Shown here: piece by piece, positions 14,309 through 25,100 of the stretch
How positions within the stretch are numbered: position 1 is the first letter of the stretch
Layout: every line of letters starts with the position of its first letter
From: 66-474 sp051954935
GTDB lineage: Bacteria > Pseudomonadota > Gammaproteobacteria > Xanthomonadales > Rhodanobacteraceae
Assembly (NCBI GenBank): GCA_051954935.1
Contig: JBQCHG010000044.1
Location: 1 to 32,868, forward strand
Length of the DNA: 32,868 nucleotides
Direction: 5' to 3'
Position numbers and translations under genes: made by a program
Notes under the pieces: model-generated
Database searches by the model: none
The model's input: the letters and a program-made list of their open reading frames with translations, nothing else
Told to the model about the DNA's origin: nothing

Positions 14309-15268
14309 ATGCTTGCGAAACGACAACTGGGCACCGCGGCACTCGGCGCACTGGCCGTCACGATCGGCGCGGCGGCGTTGAGCCGCAGCGCGTCGCGCGG
14401 GCGCGCGCGCAAATTCGCGCGTTCCGATCGCGCGCCAACGCAACAGCCGACCGTGGAAGCGGCGCGGCGCTTGAACCGTGCCGCCGGTTTGATCGCGACC
14501 TCCACGCTGCTGGACAGCAGCATCGAGCACTACCGCGGGTCGTTCATCAACAAGGCGATGATCACGCCGATCGTCGTCTCGGCAGCGAGCCTGGCCGTAA
14601 GCGCGCACGGCAGCAACGACCGCAGCGCCACCGCGCACGCGGTGCGCGATCCGATCTATCTCGCCGCAGCCGTCACCGGGCTGGTCGGCACCGGCTTCCA
14701 CCTCTACAACGTCACCAAGCGTCCGGGCCGGTTCTCCTGGCAGAACCTTTTCTATGGCGCGCCGCTGGGTGCGCCTGCCGCCGTCGCGCTTTCGGGGTTG
14801 CTCGGCTATTACTCGGAACGATTGCGCGACAGCGATGCCTCACGTGGTACGCCGCGCGTATTCGGCATCCCCGCGGGACGCGCGCTCGCAAGTCTCACCG
14901 CGCTTGGTCTGCTGGCGACTTCTGCCGAAGCTGGCCTGCTGCATTTCCGCGGCGCCTACCACGACCCCTTCATGTATGTGCCGGTGACGGTGCCGCCGGT
15001 CGCAGCCGGATTGCTCGGCGAAACCGCGCTGAGCCGGCCGCGTGCACCGCGCCGCTTCACCCGCTGGTGGTTGCGGCTGACCGCACTCGTGGGGCTGGTC
15101 GGCCCGTGTTTCCACATCTTCGGCGTATCGCGGAACATGGGTGGCTGGAAGGACTGGCGGCAGAACGTGCTCAATGGCCCGCCGATTCCGGCGCCGCCCA
15201 GCTTCACAGGCCTCGCGCTCGCCGGGCTCGCCGCGCTCGATTTGCTGGAGGAGCACCCGAATGCGTGA
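14309..15268 (+). CDS. Polytopic membrane protein, probable partner of the GMC dehydrogenase
   Basis: A 319-residue protein I cannot place in a named family with confidence. About seven to eight hydrophobic segments are visible, near 7-25, 84-100, 115-133, 147-168, 190-211, 222-240, 253-273 and 298-313. Three histidines lie within or at the ends of helices (H131 in GFHLYN, H212 in LLHFRG, H269 in PCFHIFG). Helix histidines of this kind could bind heme b, but this is conjecture. The stop overlaps the start of the subunit-3 gene by 8 bases, which ties it to the dehydrogenase. The 122-base region upstream (14187-14308) has no clear promoter; the short T-rich run just before the ATG leaves no strong ribosome site. 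Confidence 0.8.
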   Translation: MLAKRQLGTAALGALAVTIGAAALSRSASRGRARKFARSDRAPTQQPTVEAARRLNRAAGLIATSTLLDSSIEHYRGSFINKAMITPIVVSAASLAVSAHGSNDRSATAHAVRDPIYLAAAVTGLVGTGFHLYNVTKRPGRFSWQNLFYGAPLGAPAAVALSGLLGYYSERLRDSDASRGTPRVFGIPAGRALASLTALGLLATSAEAGLLHFRGAYHDPFMYVPVTVPPVAAGLLGETALSRPRAPRRFTRWWLRLTALVGLVGPCFHIFGVSRNMGGWKDWRQNVLNGPPIPAPPSFTGLALAGLAALDLLEEHPNA

Positions 15269-15902
15269 TCGCTATCCGGGTTACGACGTGCTGTCGAAAC
15301 GCGACACGGCCTCGTGGAACGACGCAAGCCGGCAGGTGATCGCCGAGCGATTGGCATTGCTCGCCGTGCCGACGTTCTTCAACGAAGCGGAATGGCAGAC
15401 CCTGCGCGCGATCTGCGACCGCATCATCCCGCAACCGGACCACGGCGCGGCCGTACCGCTGGCCGCGATGGTGGATCGCAAAGTGGCCGGGGATCAGCGC
15501 GACGGGTACCGACAGGCGAAGCTGCCGCCGCTGCGCGAAGCCTGGCGGCGCGGACTGATGGCGCTGGATGCCGAAGCCAATGCCAAACATGGCACGCGCT
15601 TCCACACGCTGACCTCTGACGCACAGGACGAACTGCTGACCGCAATGCAGCGCGGCCAGTTGAAGGGAAAGGAATGGGGCGACATGCCCGCACACCTGTT
15701 CTTCAAGGAGCGCGTCACCCACGACATCCTCGCCGCCTATTACTGCCATCCCAAGGCTTGGAACGAAATCGGCTTCGGCGGGCCGGCCAGTCCACGCGGC
15801 TACGTGCGCATGTATTTCAACCGGCGCGATCCGTGGGAGGCGGTCGAAGCCAAGCCCGGCCACGAAGACGAAGCGCGAAGGGCCAATGAGCGGATTGCAT
15901 GA
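15261..15902 (+). CDS. Gluconate 2-dehydrogenase subunit 3 family protein
   Basis: A 213-residue protein of the small-subunit family found beside GMC-type sugar and sugar-acid dehydrogenases. The characteristic opening FFNEAEWQTLRAICDRIIPQ lies at about residues 34-55. A helical body and a C-terminal part containing KERVTHDILAAYYCHPKAWNEIGFGGPASPRGY (landmark near 152-184) follow. In known complexes this subunit is a chaperone-like partner, often Tat-exported, of the flavoprotein. Here no twin-arginine signal or signal peptide is seen at the N-terminus (MRDRYPGYDVLSKRD), so the complex may be cytoplasmic or anchored through the neighbouring membrane protein. ATG at 15261 follows GGAGGAG. The end overlaps the GMC gene by 17 bases. 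Confidence 0.87.
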   Translation: MRDRYPGYDVLSKRDTASWNDASRQVIAERLALLAVPTFFNEAEWQTLRAICDRIIPQPDHGAAVPLAAMVDRKVAGDQRDGYRQAKLPPLREAWRRGLMALDAEANAKHGTRFHTLTSDAQDELLTAMQRGQLKGKEWGDMPAHLFFKERVTHDILAAYYCHPKAWNEIGFGGPASPRGYVRMYFNRRDPWEAVEAKPGHEDEARRANERIA

Positions 15903-17541
15903 CGCGCTGCACACCCCGCGCGGGAAGAACGGTCGCGCGCCCGATCCGCTGCGCGTGGGCGGCTGGATGCCGATGCGCGAATACGCGGAAGGCGAACCGG
16001 TCGATTTCGTGATCGTCGGTACCGGCGCGGGCGGCGGCACGCTCGCGTGCAAATTGGCAGAAGCGGGTTTCTCGGTGGTCGGCATGGATGCCGGCGCGTG
16101 GTGGCGGCCGCTGGAGGAATTCGCCTCCGACGAGGCGCACCAGGAAAAATTGTTCTGGACCGACGAGCGCATCTGCGACGGCGACAACCCGCTGAAGCTC
16201 GGCAGCAACAACAGCGGCAAATCCGTCGGCGGCTCGACGGTGCACTTCGCGATGGTCTCGCTGCGCTTCCGCCCCGAATGGTTCAAGTCGCGCAGCATGC
16301 TCGGCTACGGCGCCGACTGGCCGCTCGACTGGCGCGAGATGTGGCGCTACTACACCGAAGTCGAGCAGGCACTGAAGATTTCCGGACCGGTTACCTATCC
16401 TTGGGGACCGCCGCGACCGCGCTACCCGTATCGCGCGCACGAGATCAACGCGGCCGGCTGGGTGCTGGCGAAAGGTTGCGAGGCGCTCGGCATCGAATGG
16501 ACGGAAACGCCGCTCGCCACGGTTTCCGCGCCGCGCGGCCAGGCGCATCCATGCGTCTATCGAGGCTTCTGCGTGACCGGCTGTGCGACGAACGCGAAAC
16601 AAAGCGCGCTGGTGACCTGGATCCCGCGCGCGGTGAAAGCCGGCGCGGAGATCCGCGATCTCGCAATGGTCGGCCGCATCGAGACCGACGCTTCAACGGG
16701 GCTCGTCACCGGCGTGCACTACCATCGCGAAGGCGAGTGGCGCTTCCAGCGCGCTCGCAATGTCGTGGTCGCCGGTTATGCGATCGAGACGCCGCGGCTG
16801 CTCCTGAATTCCGCCAACGCGCGTTGGCCGGACGGCCTCGCCAACAGCTCCGGCCTGGTGGGAAAGAACCTGATGGTGCAGACCAACCAGGCCGTGTACG
16901 GGCTGATGGAGGACGAGATCCGCTGGTACAAGGGACCGCCCTCGCTCACGATCACCGAGCATTGGAACTACCACGATGCCGGCAAGGACTTCTTCGGCGG
17001 CTATGCCTACATGGCGCAAGGTCCGCTGCCGCAGGCCTGGGTGTCCTCGCAGGCCGGCAGCCGCGGATTGTGGGGCGAGGCACTCCTGCGCGAAATGGAG
17101 AAATACAACCATCAGGCCGGGCTGAAGATCGTGGGCGAAGTGCTGCCGCAGGAGCGCAATCGCGTCACGCTTGCGGACGAGAAGGACCAATACGGATTGC
17201 CGATCGCGCGCGTCACCTTCTCCTATTGCGACAACGACAAGGCGCTGGTGAAGCACGCGATCGGGTTCATGACGCAGGCGATGGAAGCGGTGGACGCGCG
17301 TGAGATCTGGAACGAACCGGACGACACCGCGCACCTCAACGGCACCGCACGCATGGGCGACGATCCGGCCACCAGCGTGGTGAACGCGGATTGCCGCAGT
17401 TGGGACATTCCCAACCTCTGGATCTGCGACGGCTCGGTATTTCCGACGGTGGGCGGCGTCAACCCATCGCTCACGATCCAGGCGATCGCCTGCCGCACCG
17501 GCGATCGGATCAACCGACTCGCCGCGCGCGGAGAACTTTGA
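15886..17541 (+). CDS. GMC-family FAD-dependent dehydrogenase (sugar/polyol type)
   Basis: A 551-residue flavoprotein large subunit that oxidises an alcohol group, probably of a sugar, polyol or sugar acid. The FAD-binding dinucleotide motif VIVGTGAGGG is at 42-51, followed by the Glu/Asp-type end of the second strand (VVGMDAG). The GGSTVHFAMVSLR stretch is typical of GMC enzymes. Near the C-terminus are HLNGTARMG (His at about 483) and GGVNPSLTI (Asn at about 526), which carry the catalytic His/Asn pair. There is no signal peptide. Together with the subunit-3 protein it resembles gluconate or fructose dehydrogenases, but the triheme cytochrome c subunit of those enzymes is absent from the cluster. 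The substrate is unknown. Confidence 0.93.
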   Translation: MSGLHDALHTPRGKNGRAPDPLRVGGWMPMREYAEGEPVDFVIVGTGAGGGTLACKLAEAGFSVVGMDAGAWWRPLEEFASDEAHQEKLFWTDERICDGDNPLKLGSNNSGKSVGGSTVHFAMVSLRFRPEWFKSRSMLGYGADWPLDWREMWRYYTEVEQALKISGPVTYPWGPPRPRYPYRAHEINAAGWVLAKGCEALGIEWTETPLATVSAPRGQAHPCVYRGFCVTGCATNAKQSALVTWIPRAVKAGAEIRDLAMVGRIETDASTGLVTGVHYHREGEWRFQRARNVVVAGYAIETPRLLLNSANARWPDGLANSSGLVGKNLMVQTNQAVYGLMEDEIRWYKGPPSLTITEHWNYHDAGKDFFGGYAYMAQGPLPQAWVSSQAGSRGLWGEALLREMEKYNHQAGLKIVGEVLPQERNRVTLADEKDQYGLPIARVTFSYCDNDKALVKHAIGFMTQAMEAVDAREIWNEPDDTAHLNGTARMGDDPATSVVNADCRSWDIPNLWICDGSVFPTVGGVNPSLTIQAIACRTGDRINRLAARGEL

Positions 17542-17591
17542 TTCGCATGGCTTTGACCGCGTGCCGTGCACACTGACTGCAAGGAAAAAAA

Positions 17592-18674
17592 GTGAACGCA
17601 ATGACTGCAAGACACGAAACCACCGCAGTGACACCACGCCGCCGCGGCCGCTTCGCCGACCAGGTCGTGGTGATTACCGGCGCCTCCGCCGGCGTAGGAC
17701 GCGCAACTGCGCGCGCATTCGCACGCGAAGGCGCAAAGGTCGCGCTGATCGCGCGCGGGCAATCCGGGCTGGATGCCGCGCGCAACGAAATCGAAAGCGG
17801 GGGCGGCCATGCGATCGCGATCGCGCTGGATGTCGCCGACCCGCAGGCGCTGGAAGACGCCGCCGAACGCGTCGAGCGGGAACTGGGTCCCATTGACATC
17901 TGGGTCAACAACGCGATGGTGACGGTGTTCGCCCCGGTGAACCAGATCGGGCCGGACGAATTCAAGCGCGTCACCGAAGTCACATATCTCGGTGGCGTGT
18001 ACGGTGCGATGGCCGCGCTGAAGCGCATGCGCACGCGCAACCGCGGCACGATCGTGCAGGTGAGTTCGGCGCTCGCCTACCGCAGCATTCCGCTGCAGTC
18101 GGCGTACTGCGGCGCCAAGCACGCGCTCGCCGGCTTCGTGGATGCACTTCGCTGCGAGCTGGTGCATGAGAGGAGCAACATCCACGTCACTGCGGTGCAG
18201 ATGCCGGCGCTGAATACGCCGCAGTTTTCCTGGGCGCGCAACAAGCTGCCGCATCGTCCGCAACCGGTGCCGCCGATCTTCCAGCCGGAAATCGCAGCCG
18301 ATGCGATTCTTTACGCGGCGAGCCACAAGCGCCGCAACGTGCCGGTCGGGGCACCAACCTGGCTGGCCGAATGGGGCCAGCGCTTCGTGCCCGGATTGCT
18401 GGACAAGTATCTCGGCCGTACCGCCTGGGGCGGACAGCAGACGCCGGAACCCGACGACCACAAGCGTGCCGACAACCTGTTTTCGCCGGTGGACGTGGAC
18501 GGCGACCCCGGCGCACACGGCGATTTCGACGCACGTGCGCGCCGATTCTCATGGGCGCTCTGGGTCGAGAAGCATCGCCGAGGGCTGGGCGTGGGCGCGC
18601 TCGCGGCCGGCGCGCTGGGAACAGGATTGTGGTTCGGCGCCAAGAACCTCAGGCGCCGCTACCGTTCGCCCTGA
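17592..18674 (+). CDS. Short-chain dehydrogenase with C-terminal membrane anchor
   Basis: A 360-residue SDR oxidoreductase. The cofactor motif TGASAGVG is at 29-36, NNAMV replaces the usual NNAG(I/V), and the catalytic Ser159, Tyr172 and Lys176 are all present (SSALAY, then YCGAK). The core ends near residue 260. The rest is a linker followed by one hydrophobic helix (about 331-349) and a basic tail (KNLRRRYRSP), which would hold the enzyme on the cytoplasmic face of the membrane. GTG at 17592 after AAGGAAAA is taken as the start; ATG at 17601 is equally possible. It lies 50 bases after the GMC gene, so it is probably co-transcribed. Confidence 0.9.
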   Translation: MNAMTARHETTAVTPRRRGRFADQVVVITGASAGVGRATARAFAREGAKVALIARGQSGLDAARNEIESGGGHAIAIALDVADPQALEDAAERVERELGPIDIWVNNAMVTVFAPVNQIGPDEFKRVTEVTYLGGVYGAMAALKRMRTRNRGTIVQVSSALAYRSIPLQSAYCGAKHALAGFVDALRCELVHERSNIHVTAVQMPALNTPQFSWARNKLPHRPQPVPPIFQPEIAADAILYAASHKRRNVPVGAPTWLAEWGQRFVPGLLDKYLGRTAWGGQQTPEPDDHKRADNLFSPVDVDGDPGAHGDFDARARRFSWALWVEKHRRGLGVGALAAGALGTGLWFGAKNLRRRYRSP

Positions 18675-18702
18675 GGGTGGGCGCCGCGCATCAGGAGGAT
18701 GC

Positions 18703-19077
18703 ATGACCATCGGCAGGAAATTCTGGGCGATCGCGGAGGGCTACATCCCGCCTTCCAGCACCAACGGCGAGGATCGCCGTTTCCTGAGCCATGAAACCGC
18801 GTGCATGTTGAACGCGAACGATCGCGATGCGCAGGTGCGCATCACCCTGTATTTCTCCGATCGCGATCCGGTCGGGCCTTACGAGGTGACCGTTCCGGCG
18901 CGGCGTACCCTGCACCTGCGCTTCAACGACCTCACCGACCCCGCGCCCGTGCCGCGCGATACCGACTACTCCAGCGTATTCGAATCCGACCTGCCGATCG
19001 TGGTGCAGCACACGCGCCTGGATTCGCGGAAAGAGGCGCTGGCACTGCTCAGCACCGTCGCGTATTCCGGGGATTGA
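18703..19077 (+). CDS. Sensory rhodopsin transducer (ASRT) family protein
   Basis: A 124-residue protein with the hallmark sequence of the Anabaena sensory rhodopsin transducer family: IGRKFWAIAEGYIP at the start, SHETACMLN, VTVPARRTLHLRFNDL in the middle and VVQHTRLDSR near the end. The founding member is a soluble beta-sandwich tetramer that interacts with a sensory rhodopsin. Many relatives occur without any opsin, and small-molecule, possibly sugar, binding has been proposed for them. ATG at 18703 follows AGGAGG, 28 bases after the SDR gene. No opsin gene or carotenoid gene is in the window, so a light-sensing role here is doubtful. Its company is sugar dehydrogenases and a glucan synthase. 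Confidence 0.92.
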   Translation: MTIGRKFWAIAEGYIPPSSTNGEDRRFLSHETACMLNANDRDAQVRITLYFSDRDPVGPYEVTVPARRTLHLRFNDLTDPAPVPRDTDYSSVFESDLPIVVQHTRLDSRKEALALLSTVAYSGD

Positions 19078-19150
19078 GCCACTCTGATCTCAACAAAGAG
19101 ACAACATACCGTCACCTAATATTGACCGGATTGCGACGGAGGGAGTCGGG

Positions 19151-22100
19151 ATGGCTCGCGGACCGGGCGCGCAGGCATGGATGGAGAGGCTCCGCGGTGC
19201 GCGTGGGCGCGCGGCGACGGCCCGGCCGATGCCGCCACCCGGCGAAGCGGTGGACCTGGAGACCTGCGCGCGCGAGCTGGCCAGGGTGCAGCACGCGGCG
19301 GCGACGCAACAGAACATCACCGACTTGAAGCACGCGCTGCTGGAACACGAGCGCAGCCTGCGCCGCGCCTATGCCGCGGCAAGACTGGCGGTCTCCGAAC
19401 AGCGCCGGATCGAACCCGCGGCCGAATGGCTGCTGGACAACTTCTACCTCGTGCGCACGCAGTTGCGCGAACTGGCGGCCAACCTGCCGGTACGCGAACT
19501 GCGCAAGCTTCCGCGCATCACCGGTCCCGATGAAAACGTGCCGCGCATGCTGGCCATCGCGCGGGCGTGCGTGGCGCACCTGGATGGCCATGTCGAACCC
19601 GAGCACGCGCGCCGCTTCCTCGCCGCCTATCAGGACGAAACCACGCTGCGGGTAGCCGAACTGTGGGCCTGGCCGGGGCTGCTGCGGATGGCACTCATCG
19701 AACGCATCGCCGCGGGTGCACGCGTGATTGCGACGCGCCTGGAGGAGTACGCGCGCGCCGAATACTGGGCCGCTTACCTGATCGAAATGGCGGGCAAGGA
19801 CGCACCCGGCATGTTGATGTACGTCGCCGACATGGCGCGGCTGGTGCCCGCCGTGACGCCGGCGTGGGCCGCGGAGTTTTACCGGCTGCTGGAAGGCAGG
19901 CACCCTTCGCTCGCGCTCGCGCTGACCTGGGCCGAGCAGCAGTTGCACCAGCGCGATCTCAGCGTGGCGGAAGTGATCGACGTGGAAAGCCGCGCGCAGG
20001 CCGCCGACCAGGTTTCCATCGCCAACTGCATCAACAGCCTGCGACTCGTCGCACGACACAACTGGTCGGACGTGATCGAGGCAGTCAGCGCGGTGGATCG
20101 CATCCTCGCCTCCGACCCCACCGGCACCTACACGCAGATGGATTTCACCACCCGCGGGCTGTACCGGCACGCGGTGGAAGTGCTGGCCCGGCGGGCGCAG
20201 GTCGGCGAAAGCAGGATCGCGCAGCGCGCGGTGGAGACGGCCTACGCGGCGACCAGCGCGACCGGCGACCCGCGCGTGCAGCATGTCGGCTATTACCTGG
20301 TCGGGAAGGGCCGCGCCGCCTTCGAAAGACAACTCAAGGTGACGCCACCGCCGGAAGCTCGCGTGGCGGCCACGTTGCGCACCTGGCCGGCCCTGTTTTA
20401 CCTCGGTGCCATCGTTGTCGCCACCGCCGCGATCACCTTCGGCGCCGCGCACAACGGCCTGCACGGTTTGCCGCCGTCGCTGGATCTCACCCTGCTGGTG
20501 GCGGTGATCGTCGCGGCAAGCCACCCGGCCGTGGCGATCACCAACTGGCTGGTCAGCATGCTGGTGCCGCCGGAACTGCTGCCGCGCATGTCCTTCAGCG
20601 GGGGAATCCCGGACGACTGCCGCACGCTGGTGGTGGTGCCCTGGCTGCTCGGCAGCGAAAAGGGGCTGGACGAGCAGCTCGACCTGCTGGAGATCCGCTA
20701 TCTCGGCAATCGCGATCGCAACCTGCACTTCGCGCTGCTCACCGACTTTCCCGATGCGCACGAACGCGAGATGCCGCAGGACGGCCCGCTGCTCGACGCC
20801 GCGGTGGCCGGCATCGAACGCCTGAACAGGAAATATCCGTTGCCGGGCAGCACGCGCTTCCATCTGTTCCATCGCCCGCGCGAATGGAACGAGCGCGAGC
20901 GCGCGTGGATGGGCTTCGAGCGCAAGCGCGGCAAGCTCGGCGAACTGAACCGCGTGTTGCGCGGCGCCGACCCGGATCGCTTCAGCGTGATCATCGGCGA
21001 CCTCGCCGCGCTGCAAAGCGCGCGTTACGTCATCACGCTGGATGCGGACACCATGCTGCCGCCGCAGGCGGCGCGGCGGCTGATCGAAACGATGTCGCAC
21101 CCGCTGAACCGGCCGTGGTTCCACAAGGGCTCGCGGCGCGTGATCGCCGGTTACGGCATCCTGCAGCCGCGCGTATCGGTGAACAGTTCGCCCGGCCGCG
21201 CCAGCCGCTTCTCGCGCCTGTTCGCGGACGACACCGGCCTGGATCCCTACACGCACGCGATCTCGGACGTGTACCAGGACCTGTTCGGCGAAGCCTCCTT
21301 CGTCGGCAAGGGTATTTACGACATCGACGCCTTCAGCCGCTCGGTCGGCACGCGTTTCCCGAACGACCTGATCCTGTCGCACGATCTGCTGGAAGGCTCC
21401 TACGCGCGCACGGGGCTCGTCAGCGACATCGAACTGATCGAGCACCAGCCGAATCGCTATTCGGTGGAAGCCCGGCGGCGGCACCGCTGGACGCGCGGCG
21501 ACTGGCAGATCGTGCAATGGCTGCTGCCGATCGTGCCGGGCCCGCGCCGGCGCGGCCTGCGCAACATGCTGAAGGGCCATCATCGCTGGAAGATCCTGGA
21601 CAACCTGCGGCGCGGACTGGTGCCGATCGCGATGCTGGTGCTGCTGCTGCGCGGCTGGACGGTTGCGCCACGGCCGCTGTACTGGACATTGCTGGTGATA
21701 GCGTTCCTGCTGGCACCACCGCTGCTCATCGCGCTGGTGCAGATGACGCGCAACCTGATCCATCGCGCGCACCCGCGCCACTGGCGCGATTCGCTGCGCA
21801 GCGCATGGGACCACCTGCTGCGCACCGGTTTCGCACTGGCGGTGATTCCTTTCGAGGCGTTCCTGAACCTCGATGCGATCCTGCGCAGCGCGGGCCGGTT
21901 GCTGTTCACGCGCCGCCGCCTGCTGGAATGGACCACGATGGAACACGCCGCGCATTCGGATGCGTCCGGGCTGTGGGAATTCGTGCGGCTGATGTGGATG
22001 GCGCCGGCGTGCGCGGGCGTGAGCACGCTGGTGCTGTGGACGCACGCGCCCGGTGCGCTCACCTCCGCCGCCCCGTTCCTGATCCTGTGGTTCTTCGCGC

Positions 22101-25100
22101 CGGCGATCGCCGCCGGATTGAGTCGCGTGCCACACGCACGCGGGCACGGCCTGGATGCGCACGAGCTGCATTTTCTCGGCGGGGTCGCGCGGCGCACTTG
22201 GCACTGGTTCGAGACCTTCGTCTGCGCGGACGAGAACTGGCTGCCGCCCGACAACTACCAGGAATACCCGGCCGCGCAGATCGCGCACCGCACCTCGCCC
22301 ACCAACATCGGCATGGCGCTGCTTGCGAATCTCAGCGCGCACGACTTCGGTTATATCAGCGTGGGCGACCTGCTCGCGCGCACACGCAACACGCTCGCCA
22401 CGCTGGAGAAGCTGGATCGCTACCGCGGCCACTTCTACAACTGGTATGACACGCAGAGCCTCGCCGCGCTGCCGCCGCACTACATCTCCACCGTGGACAG
22501 CGGGAATCTCATGGGCAGCCTCGCGGTGCTCGGTTGCGCCCTGCAGCATCTGCACGAGGAGCCGCTGGTGCCGCGCAGGCTATCGCGCGGGCTGGCCGAC
22601 ACCGCGCAAATCGTCGCCGACTGCGTGCGCGCGGCGGTGATCGGCGAGCCGCACGCGATGCTGGCGCTCACCGCTACATTGGCGGCGCTGGATACACTGG
22701 TCGAACACGCCTGCGCCAGCTGCGATGCGTTGCCGGTGCTGCACGGACTGCTGGCGCGCGTGGAGAACGAAGCCGCGAACCTGGCGCAACTGGCCGCGCC
22801 GCTCACCCAGATGGAGGAGCTGAAGAGCTGGACGGGGATCCTGCGCAAGCAATGCAGCGTGGCGCTGAACGAGCTGGAAGAACTCGCGCCGTGGCTGACG
22901 CTGGGCGACTCCGGCAGCGACGACCAGCGCGTGCGCCAGCTGCTGCGCGAGCTGGAATGCAATCCGTCACAGCGGCGCGCACTCGTGATCGCCGGCGAAA
23001 TTCTGGCACGGCTGCATTCGCCCGAGAACGAATTCGCGCACGACAAGTCCTGCCTCGACCTGTGTGCCGCATTGGAGGAAATGTGCGCCACGTTGCGCGC
23101 GCGCCATGCACAGGGCAACGAGCTTTCCGCCCGTTGCCGCGAGTTGGGCGAGATGGATCTCACCTTCCTGTGGGATCGCTCGACACAGCAGTTCTCGATC
23201 GGCTACGACGTCGAACACAACAGGCTGGATACCGCCCGCTACGACCTGCTCGCTTCCGAAGCGCGGATGGCGAGCTACATCGCGATCGCGCAGGACCAGG
23301 TGCCGTCCTCGCACTGGTTCGCGCTGGGCCGCCTGCTGACCCGCGCGGTCGGCGGTCGCCCCGCGCTGGTCTCGTGGAGCGGCTCGATGTTCGAGTACCT
23401 GATGCCGCAATTGCTGATGCCCGGCTTCGCCGCCAGCCTGCTGGACGCGAGCTGCCGCGCGGCGGTAGCCGCCCAGATCGCCTACGGCGTGCGCCAGGAC
23501 GTGCCGTGGGGCATTTCCGAATCGGCCTACAACGTCACGGACGCGCATCTGAATTACCAGTACCGCGCCTTCGGCGTGCCGGGCCTCGGTCTGAAGCAGG
23601 GCCTGGGCGATGACCTGGTGATCGCGCCGTACGCGTGCGCGATGGCGCTGATCCTGGAACCGGAAGCGGCGGTGCGCAACCTGCAGGCACTGCGCGCGCT
23701 CGGCGCATTGACGCGTTACGGCTTTTACGAAGCACTGGACTACACGGAAGGCCGGGTCGCGCCGGGCCAACCCTTCGCGATGGTGCGCTCGTTCATGGTG
23801 CATCACCACGGCATGAGCTTCCTCGCCATTTCCAATCTCCTGCACGACGCGCCGATGCAAAGGCGTTTCATGCGCGAGCCGATGTTCCGCGCCTACGAAC
23901 TGCTGCTGCGCGAAAAGGTCCCGGCGGTCACGCCGGTGCGCACCGGCACGCTGGAAGGGGAGCCCGCGCAGCCGCGCGCCGGCGCGCAACCCGCGGTGGC
24001 GCTGATCACGCGCATGGATACCCCGACCCCGCGCGTGCATCTGCTTTCCAACGGCCGCTACCACGTGCTGTTGACCCAGACCGGCGCGGGCTACAGCGCC
24101 TGGCGCGACGTGTGCCTCACCCGCTGGTCGGGCGACGGCACGAGCGATGCCGACGGCCAGTTCTGCTATCTGCGCGACGTGGAATCCGGCCAGCGCTGGT
24201 CGGCGGCCTTCCAGCCCTGCCCGGCCGAGGGCACGGAATTCTCGGCGACGTTTTCGCAGGCGCGCGCCGAATTCCGCCGCGTGGACCACGGCATCGAATG
24301 CGAAATGCGCGTGGCTGTCTCGGCCGAGGACGATGTGGAACTGCGACGCGTGCGCCTCACCAACCGCTCGTCGCGCCCGCGCACGCTGGACGTCACCAGT
24401 TATGCGGAACTGGCGCTCAACACGCGCGCGGCCGACGCCGCGCATCCGGCCTTCAGCAAATTGTTCGTGCAGACCGAACTCGTGCCCGAGCTGGATGCGT
24501 TGCTCGCCTCGCGCAGGCCGCGGGGCGCGGACGAGTCCAATCCCTGGCTGCTACACCAGATGAACGTGCGCGGCGAGCCGCTCGGCAGCACCACGTTCGA
24601 AACCGATCGCGAGCGCTTCATCGGGCGGTTGCGCGAAGCCTCGCGCGCGCAGGCGATCGAAAACGAAGGAGCGCTTTCCAACAGCGCCGGTGCGGTGCTG
24701 GATCCGTGCATGGCCATCCGTCGGCGCGTACGGATCGCCCCGGGGCGCACCGTCAGGGTGGACTTGGTGACCGGCGTGGCGTCCACGCGGGAAGCCGCGC
24801 GTGCGCTGGCAAGCAAGTATCGCGAGAAGCACCTGCACGAGCGGGTGTTCGAGCTGGCCTGGACGCACGAACAGGTGGTGATGCAGCAGTTGAACGTCGG
24901 TGCGCGCGATGCGCAGTTGTACGAACGCATCGCCGCGCGGCTGCTGTACCCGGGCGACGTGCCGCGCGGCGGCGCGCCGATCGGCTTGCCCACCCAATCG
25001 GCGCTGTGGAAGCACGGCAGTTCCGGCGACCTGCCGATCGTGCTGGTGCGCATCGCCAACTCTTCGCAGCTCGATCTCGTGCGGCAACTGATCAAGGCCC

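Noticed and set aside
19112..22555. 1147-codon open frame on the minus strand
   Set aside because: Long but antisense to the 5' third of the glucan synthase gene, with His/Arg/Gln-rich low-meaning sequence; length alone is explained by the high GC content.
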